A stretch of 64,000 bases of DNA from Periplaneta americana (taxonomy: Eukaryota; Arthropoda; Insecta; Blattodea; Blattidae). How positions within the stretch are numbered: position 1 is the stretch's first letter; every line of letters starts with the position of its first letter. Where the stretch lies: the NCBI RefSeq assembly GCF_040183065.1, contig NC_091132.1:87372606-87436605 (forward strand). The letters run 5' to 3'. Below the pieces are notes generated by a model that had not been told where the DNA came from, did not search any database, and saw nothing but the letters and a program-made list of their open reading frames with translations. The translations under genes were made by a program, and so were the position numbers. Positions 58,901 through 64,000 of this stretch are shown here, piece after piece.

Positions 58901-61900
58901 CCTTCAATGGGAACATCCAGGGATCCAATATCACACCATATCTGAAAAAGAAAAAGAAACAGAAAATTATATACAGCATCCCATATTTCCCACGTTTAGA
59001 AATTACAATGGAGGTATCAGGAGAAGAAAATATTTACCTAGAACAGGAAAATTTAAAGAATATATTAACAGAATCAGGAAATGAATCATTAAGTAAAAAG
59101 GAGGAAATATGAAAGTAAAAAAAGTCTGAGAATATGGAAAAAATTACTTTCATATATATGACACTTTCGTAACACGTGCATTCTGGAGAAGATAATCTTT
59201 TATACTGACAAAGATTAATTTTATCATAGAAGCTAAATCAACAGACATAACAATCGGTACAGGAGGAAATAAAATTCACATACTATGCAAGGGATTTTCT
59301 TATATGACCTGCAAATATGGTTTGATGTGCGACCAATTCACTCTGAATAATAAGGCCCATGTTTCAAAAGGAGAAAGTGAATTCTGAAAAATACATTAAA
59401 GACATTACTGACTCTATTCTTTAGTGAATTTACAAAATAAAGCAAATTTATATCTATTACGAGGAAGATGACGAATAAGTACTCACACTTCAAAGTTCTT
59501 AATGAACAAGATGAGGAATATTATAATTGTATGATTGGTAGAGGATTGCAATCGCTTTGATATCCTGATTTAAGTTGAGAAGCAAACAAAAGATAAAATG
59601 TACATAAAAATACTCACACAATATTCTTGTTGAAATTTATATAACTATGTACCAAGAACTTTCTATATTCCTTTTACAAGATATGAGACATATGTACATC
59701 CCAAAAGAGAAAGTCATTTTGAAATTCCAATGCATATTAAAGTTAGCATACGATTTTTTTATGTCTGGAAAACTGAATTAGGGTACGATTTTATGTCTGG
59801 AAAACTGGGCAGCAGTTCACTAGTTAATGGCACTGAGATCACTGGCAATCAAGAGGTGTAATCCACGTAACAGGAAGACACTGTATTTTAATATCGCCTT
59901 GTCTTTAAATTACGAGCGACTTTATGAAAAATATATGTAACATAATGTAATCAAGAAACTGACATTCCAAATTGAAGCCCTAGGTTCGTATCCTGATAAC
60001 TTTACGTGAAATCTTTAGTGAATAAAGCTAAAGTGAGACAGATTTTCTCAGGTGTAATTCCGCTCCTCCTGTTATCTTCCACCATTTCACTTGTTGTGTG
60101 CTCGGTATGATTCTGAGGATTTTCCTCCTCCTAGGAAGTTTGACGACCTTGTCACTTTTTGTAGAAATGAAGACCTTGGTCTGGTAGCCGGGTGCAATAC
60201 CAGTTATCATGAGATGTGGGATAGCACTAATACCAATGCGAGGCAAGGCTCTTAATTTCTTAAGCACAACGGATTTGGAAATCCTGAATAGTGGTGAACC
60301 ACCTATTGTAATGATAGAAGGAAGTCATAAACATTGCATCAGTATTTTGTCGTATACTGGATAAAATCAGTGGTTGGAAGGTCTCTAAAGAAATTTCCCT
60401 TTTGAACCACAGGCATATTGAATTTCAAGTGGCAGGCTCCGTGGAGGAAAGGACCTATAGGGACCACAAGAGGACCAACTGGAACTCCTTTAGGGCTGAC
60501 CTGAGGGATAAAATCGATGGGGGACTGTCTATGAATTCATCTAGGCTACAAAAGAAGGCTTGGAGGCGAACATAAATATTTTGTGTTCGGTTCTTAAGTC
60601 TTCATATGAGGATAACTATCCACTTAATCTAAGGAGGATGGTTAGTAGGAAGTTTTGCTGGAGCTCAAAATTGAGCTATCTTTGGAAAAACACTAGTCAG
60701 CTGTATAATAAAGCTAAAGACAGGCAAGATACCGAAAGCTGGGATCAGTATAAGGATTCAGAATAGGGTAAGGAAAGGAGTTGAAGAAGACTTCTAATGA
60801 GTCCTGGAGAGACTTCTGCAAAATACAAAACATGGTATAGACATGTTTAAACAACAGACGGAAACAAATACAACATAATGGGTATATACAAGATCATATG
60901 CAACAATTGTATTATGATAATAAATAACTGAAAGAATTTTAGTTTCGTCCTTTAAATGTGCAGAAATTTGATCCGAACAAATGTAACTTTCCGTTCTGCA
61001 AAGGAATTTTACAATGTTACATTTGTTCGGATCAAATTTCTACACATTTAAAGGACAAAACTAAAATTCTTTCAATCATTTATTATCATAATACACTGCT
61101 CTCTTAAACTGACTGAGCATATTGCTAATGAAATCAATGGCTTTCCCTAAACACACTATGAAATGTTTCGTATAAAACAATTTTTATTTCGAAAAGGAAG
61201 CAAAATCGAGCAAAATTATATTAATCTTTTTTATATGAAATATGTCGAAGAATAACCCCTTGAAATTAATGACATTACTCACGGTTTTTCCTGTATATAT
61301 TATTTTCATTTACCTCTCTCAAATACATAAAATAACAAAACAGGTTTTAGCTAATAAACATTATTTCTTCAAATAATTATTGCTACAGAATGCTATTTTT
61401 TTATTATAAATACGAAAAATTAAAGCTATAATTTCACACTTCTAACAATAAGATAGACTTTGAAGGATTGTTAGGGAAAACTGTATAATTAAAATAACTA
61501 GTAAAGTGAGTCGGAAGTATTCTAAAACAAGTTTTAACTGCACTTACAGTATTTGTGTGAAGTGGAGGGGGCATTGGTTAACAATGAGCGGGTGTTAAGC
61601 CTACCAAAACCCTCATGATGGCACCAACTCTGTTCTAGCGTGACGTCTATACAAGGAAACTGTGGCTAACGAGAAACACAGTGCAAATCGAAGTCACATG
61701 GTTATCTTGGTCTAGTCATGACCATCGTAACAATTGCCTAATACGGTAAAACCGCCAATAAGATGCTGTTCAAGGGACTGCGTGTAAACTGCGTATTAAC
61801 TGGGACTGTGTATTAGGCGGGTATACTAATTTTGACTTATATACAGTATCTATTAGCATTTTTCTTTTTTGAAATACATGATTCATGAAAAGTAATACAG

Positions 61901-63301
61901 TATTACTCCATTATGTAATTACTGTACTGTACGTCAAAGACATTTACAATATGTAGTCCACACCTATGGAGTAACGGTTAGCACGCCTGGCTGCAAAACC
62001 AGGTGGCCCAGGTTCAATTCCCGGTCGGGGCAAGTTACCTGGTTGAGGTTTTTTCCGGGGTTTTCCCTCAACCCAATATGAGCAAATGCTTGGTAACTTT
62101 CGGTGTTGGACCACAGACTCATTTCACCGGCATTATCACCTTCATTTCATTCAGACGCTAAATAACCTAAGATGTTGATAAAGCGTCGTAAAATAACCTA
62201 CTAAAATAAAATAAATAAAATACAATATGTACTGTACTTTCAAAAAAGAAAAAGCCATTTATAGTTGTTTGCCATGTGCTTGTACTCCAAGTCCTCATGT
62301 TTACCACACTTCAGTTTCTGCGATTACATCCTCCCGACATTGCAGCTGTAGTGATTGAGTCGCGATTTTTTATTATCGTTCTTAATGTCGATGATGGGAT
62401 TCCTAATGAATCAGAGAGTTGTTTCTGAGTAAGAGTACTGTTCTCATCGTAATTTGTAAGAGTTCCAATTTTTCCGACACAGAAAGTGCTTTTCGTTTAA
62501 CACTCATTGTAATCACATTCACAGACACTTCAATACACTAAAGGACAACAAACTCCCAGCAAAAATTTCCAGAATTTTATTATGGCCGAGTGAGGAATGC
62601 TGTTTGAGAGAGAGAGTTAGCAAGAGGGTGAGGTATTGTAACTGTATGTAGGCTTAACCACACAGATAAGGAGTTGAATAAGAGAGCATAGCAAGAGGGT
62701 GAGTTATAAAGTATGAAGGTTTAAATGCGCAGGTAGAGGGTCGAATACCAATACTTTTCAGATTAATAGCACCAGTGAGTTCAATGACCAAGGTGTTTCA
62801 TTGCTCTTACAGTACATTGCTGAAAATTACATCGAAAATATTCCACAAAATCAGAGTATTATGCGGGACTTGAGCACAACAAACAGGGTATTTTATAAAG
62901 ACGTTATACATGAAATGTGCAGGGACCGGACAAAAAAAAGCGTATTACATGGGCTAGCGTAAATAAGCAGGCACATCTTATTGAGGTTTTACTGTATAAA
63001 TATATGTTCAAAGTTCTAAAAAACAAAGAAATTGCTATATTAAACTCGTGTTAACATGCATTTATATATAAACTTGTTCACGTTGGCCATGTTATGACTA
63101 AGAATGTGATGTCGCACCGTAGCCTGTCTTTCATGTTAGCCACAAAGCAAAACATGTAATGCTAAACTATAGAACACTGAAAATGGAGAGCTGTGTCACA
63201 TAATCTTACTTTAATCGAGGCTCATTTTCAAGTGTTAGAAGAGCTGTAGCACCTCCAAATGAATGCCCCATCATGGTAAGGTTTTCCAGGTTCAATCGAC
63301 C
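49766..63301 (-). CDS. Platelet-activating-factor acetylhydrolase (PLA2G7-like), last four coding exons
   Basis: Serine esterase of the group VII phospholipase A2 family, which hydrolyses the sn-2 acetyl or oxidised acyl chain of PAF-type phospholipids. Exons on the - strand: 63301-63210, 58941-58753, 53553-53414 and 49848-49766, joined in phases 2, 2 and 1 with no stop, giving 167 residues. The triad is visible: Ser in GHSFGGAT, Asp in VILDPWMFPL, His in GTTHETHSD. QPLLFINTE matches the family's QPLFFINSE strand. Donors are GTAAGA, GTATGT and GTAAGT; acceptors TAG, CAG, TAG and AAG. The N-terminal exons, including any signal peptide, lie to the right of the window. Introns of 3.6-5.2 kb are loaded with transposons. 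Confidence 0.92.
49849..50394. other. PAF-AH intron: AT-rich with a dinucleotide repeat
   Basis: Contains the (CA)n/(GCAC)n tract at 50162-50226 and nothing else recognised. Confidence 0.5.
50162..50226. repeat. (CA)n / (GCAC)n microsatellite
   Basis: CA run passing into CGCACG-type units; His/Thr-rich translations are artefacts. Confidence 0.97.
50395..50715 (+). mobile_element. LINE family G, RT finger-palm fragment
   Basis: Frame-adjusted translation gives NYRDNISLSSTGRLYGKI, QEWI-AG (the QSGFRAG motif), LTFINLRKIYGGIPL (motif A, aspartates lost) and FLEVMKRQNI. Non-functional. Confidence 0.65.
50716..51296. other. PAF-AH intron, unassigned
   Basis: Nothing supported. Confidence 0.4.
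51297..51635 (+). mobile_element. SINE-5 with (TTA)n tail
   Basis: Starts with an A-box-like ATCATGGTCTAAGGCATC, has the body block CATGAAATTTCGGCCAGTGT and GATGATCATTCACCTCTGCT, and ends CTTCATGGGCTG followed by (TTA)n at 51600-51635. I recognise this body as a widespread insect SINE, from memory. No exact TSD. Confidence 0.65.
51775..52898 (-). mobile_element. Mutator-like (MULE) element with arrays of a 9-bp motif in its ends
   Basis: The left end (51779-51955) holds about ten copies of TTCCCGAAT or close variants. The right end (52765-52894) holds the same motif inverted (ATTCGGGAA). The outermost CATTTTCCCGAATCCGCATT aligns with the inverted right end CATTTTCCTGAATCTGCATT. On the - strand 52300-52028 encodes YWKGQPQREW and RIIVQDYHTYAADI...YLRTLEHYF, like the C-terminus of FLYWCH-type MULE transposases. 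No exact TSD was found. Confidence 0.6.
52368..52660 (-). mobile_element. LINE family B, 3' end, inside the MULE
   Basis: On the - strand: LWDHKHNEDVMEELQLEP, HYQNNWINHLHRMHRDRIP, GKRSLGRPKKRW, then a (GAA)n tail (52368-52408). A one-mismatch TSD candidate CTC(A/G)TAACAT flanks it. Confidence 0.82.
52928..52981. repeat. (TAA)n microsatellite
   Basis: About 18 AAT units. Confidence 0.97.
53098..53356. mobile_element. MITE, 255 bp, TA target
   Basis: Element 53100-53354 with ends TGTGAGGGGTTCACAAC and (other strand) TATGAGGGGCTCACAAC, continuing AGAGTG(C/G)ACCAAGTCC. It lies 58 bp from the 53414-53553 exon, at its donor side. Confidence 0.78.
53414..53553 (-). CDS. PAF-AH exon with the catalytic histidine
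   Basis: 140 nt: one base completing a Lys codon, 46 codons, one base of the next Gly. It encodes GTTHETHSD, then KIPPIIGTKLSNLLILDFLK, matching the family's GSVHQNFAD...DLSNKASLAFLQK order. Donor GTAAGT, acceptor TATAG. Confidence 0.92.
53554..54614. other. PAF-AH intron, unassigned
   Basis: AT-rich, nothing supported. Confidence 0.45.
54615..54960 (-). mobile_element. Tc3-like (DUF4817-associated) transposase N-terminal relic
   Basis: On the - strand: FQQFDGHFKKIGCVMPKLHK, AGRIRTVHTLKFDEEVLHHF, DDPSTSTRRVIHKFGVD. This is the paired helix-turn-helix layout of the same transposase family as the element at 32185-32857. An internal stop is present; no catalytic domain follows. Confidence 0.68.
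55018..55611. mobile_element. TIR element of unassigned superfamily
   Basis: The left end GTTCAGTTCAAAGTGTGTCA (about 55020) is complementary to the right end at about 55590-55609 (GTTCATTTCAAAGTGTGTCA on the other strand). The interior is more GC-rich than the flanks. One frame (LPQRRITYVPEKLPSKYGVH to a stop near 55215) is unrecognised. From memory this sequence recurs in termite and cockroach genomes. Confidence 0.65.
55612..56383. other. PAF-AH intron, unassigned
   Basis: A 112-codon + frame (55794-56132) has scattered Cys but no recognisable domain. Confidence 0.4.
56384..56659 (-). mobile_element. SINE-2, 11-bp TSD
   Basis: Element 56395-56648 between TGGTTAACATT copies (56384-56394, 56649-56659). 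The tRNA-like head is diverged; the body matches 30274-30516. Confidence 0.87.
56752..58048. mobile_element. PIF/Harbinger-like element, TAA target, with nested SINE-1
   Basis: Element 56755-58045 with ends GGCCAGGTACACACAGAATC and (other strand) GGCCGGGTGCACACAGAATC, flanked by TAA. On the - strand near 57230-57170 FLKIWEEISNEMKAPGE resembles a MADF/Myb-like segment, the second protein of Harbinger elements. The transposase is absent. Confidence 0.82.
57240..57519 (-). mobile_element. SINE-1, full length, 11-bp TSD, nested in Harbinger-like element
   Basis: Element 57251-57508 between TATTGCTTCAA copies (57240-57250, 57509-57519). Head and body as in the other copies. Confidence 0.93.
58049..58752. 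other. PAF-AH intron, unassigned
   Basis: AT-rich, nothing supported. Confidence 0.45.
58753..58941 (-). CDS. PAF-AH exon with the catalytic aspartate
   Basis: 189 nt: one base completing Lys, 62 codons, two bases of the next Lys. It encodes YGVILDPWMFPL and QPLLFINTETFHITTN. The Cys-containing CTPEGCGKRTVY stretch matches the position of the family's YSPDKERKMIT. Acceptor TTTTTCAG, donor GTATGT. Confidence 0.95.
58942..60039. other. PAF-AH intron, unassigned
   Basis: AT-rich, nothing supported. Confidence 0.45.
60040..60840 (+). mobile_element. LINE family F (Jockey-like), endonuclease and linker fragment
   Basis: Frame-adjusted + strand translation: DFPPPRKFDDLVTFCRNEDL, GCNTSYHEMWDSTNTNARQ (the endonuclease D-N-HH-W-S segment), LNHRHIEFQV (the SDHR motif, changed), RTNWNSFRADL, then KFCWSSKLSYLWKNTSQLYN and WDQYKDSE of the linker before RT. 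Stops and frameshifts; RT is absent. Confidence 0.75.
60910..61093. mobile_element. Hairpin MITE, 180 bp, TA target
   Basis: Element 60912-61091 with ~78-bp near-perfect arms (60912-60988, 61014-61091) and a 25-nt loop, flanked by TA. Arms include GATCCGAACAAATGTAAC. Confidence 0.87.
61094..61741. other. PAF-AH intron, unassigned
   Basis: Nothing supported. Confidence 0.45.
61742..62996 (-). mobile_element. pogo/Tigger-like element with nested SINE-1, TA target
   Basis: Element 61744-62994. The left TIR CGGTAAAACCGCCAATAAGA pairs with the inverted right TIR CAGTAAAACCTCAATAAGAT; TA flanks. On the - strand from 62512: MSVKRKALSVSEKLELLQI, then after a one-base shift QKQLSDSLGIPSSTLRTIIK, the N-terminal CENP-B/psq helix-turn-helix of pogo transposases. 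The DDE domain is absent. Confidence 0.8.
61945..62231 (+). mobile_element. SINE-1, full length, 11-bp TSD
   Basis: Element 61956-62220 between TACAATATGTA copies. tRNA-like head GTCCACACCTATGGAGTAAC with B-box GGTTCAATTCC; body; tail CTACTAAAATAAAATAAATA. Confidence 0.94.
63210..63301 (-). CDS. PAF-AH exon with the catalytic serine
   Basis: 92 nt: 30 codons plus two bases. It encodes GRLNLENLTMMGHSFGGATA, including the GxSxG nucleophile elbow, then LLTLENEPRL. Acceptor CTTTGTAG, donor GTAAGA. Confidence 0.95.
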
Positions 63302-63384
63302 CTACAAAGAAGAAGAAAAAAGCAATACTAGTTACTCAACATGCCACGAGTGATTTTTGTGTGTGCACATCTAAACATTTTGAC

Positions 63385-63529
63385 ATTTGCACCAGTGACG
63401 TCGCCAGGATCAGAGCAAGGGGGGTGCGGATGGGGTGCGAGATTTAAAAATGGGGTGCGAGCTGTAAAAATGTGGTACATAAAAATCCAAAATGTTCTTT
63501 CATGCATTTCAGCGCATACTATACATCTG

Positions 63530-63583
<54 letters not shown>

Positions 63584-63787
63584 GCTCATCACATCCATTA
63601 CGATACACTATGGGACGTAGTTGTTTTTTCACATCCAAGAAATTGTTTGTTTTTGTTCTTTAAAATAATTTATGCCTAGTATTTTGTTAATAAATTGCCC
63701 TTTGGGGTGCGGAAAGGGGTGCTCCGATTTTTATGGGGTGCTTGCGCACCCTTTCGCTCCCCCCCTAGCGACATCCCTGATTTGCAC
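63385..63787. mobile_element. hAT MITE, 387 bp, 8-bp TSD
   Basis: Element 63393-63779 with ends CAGTGACGTCGCCAGG and (other strand) CAGGGATGTCGCTAGG, flanked by ATTTGCAC copies. It contains the (TTA)n tract 63531-63583. Confidence 0.88.
63531..63583. repeat. (TTA)n microsatellite
   Basis: About 17 units inside the hAT MITE. Confidence 0.97.
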
Positions 63788-64000
63788 TATTATATTAGCT
63801 TTTACTAGTTGGATACTCAGATACAAAGTCTAGTGAATTCAAATGGAATTTAAAATGAAGACAATGATGCCCAGGTCAGATTTTATAGGAATGTTCTCTT
63901 TTTCGTTCCATAATTCCACCACCTCTAGTTATCATACTCATCTTCCTCTTCCTCCTCCTCCTCCTCCTCGGGTAAAAAAAGAGGAAGAAAGTATCAGGTG

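Overview
This is a gene-poor, repeat-dense, AT-rich eukaryotic window. It looks like nuclear DNA of a cockroach or close relative (Blattodea), most likely Periplaneta americana. That identification is an inference: I recognise the LINE reverse transcriptases ending in a (GTAA)n tail and the abundant tRNA-derived SINEs as families I associate with that genome, and there is a short CCTAA (arthropod telomere-type) tract. There is no bacterial gene organisation, no CRISPR array, and no rRNA or stand-alone tRNA gene that I can support.

Two host genes are visible, and they converge tail to tail. On the + strand, the last coding exon of the KICSTOR subunit KICS2 (C12orf66 homologue) lies at 5631-5801; its other exons must lie upstream of the window. 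On the - strand, the last four coding exons of a platelet-activating-factor acetylhydrolase (PLA2G7-like lipase) lie at 63301-63210, 58941-58753, 53553-53414 and 49848-49766. Splice phases agree at all three junctions and the Ser/Asp/His catalytic triad is present. The 5' exons of this gene are beyond the right edge.

The roughly 44 kb between the genes, and the lipase introns, are filled with transposable elements. Many are nested and many keep exact target-site duplications (TSDs).
- 1-5.6 kb: LINE fragments and a mariner relic split by a foldback tRNA-SINE.
- 6-10 kb: SINE and LINE debris, and a hAT element inserted in a CGGBP1-like ORF.
- 10.5-17.7 kb: a LINE split by a candidate LTR, TIR elements (one nested in another), LINE tails and an A-tailed SINE.
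- 19-24 kb: a SINE inside a SINE, then a LINE carrying both another LINE and a foldback SINE.
- 24.9-26.4 kb: a 1.5-kb TIR element filled by a tandem array.
- 27.5-35 kb: Tigger-like, hAT and Tc-type elements and a 282-bp tandem duplication.
- 35-47 kb: mostly unassigned AT-rich DNA with MITEs and 5'-truncated LINEs.
- 47.5-49.3 kb: a decayed multicopy arthropod gene of unknown class, split by a hAT MITE and a SINE.
- 51.3-63.8 kb: a Mutator-like element, MITEs, Harbinger-like and pogo-like elements and a Jockey-like LINE, mostly inside lipase introns.

Most translated reading frames in the window are TE remnants with stops and frameshifts, or low-complexity translations. I grouped LINE remnants into informal families A-G by shared sequence; clade names are tentative.
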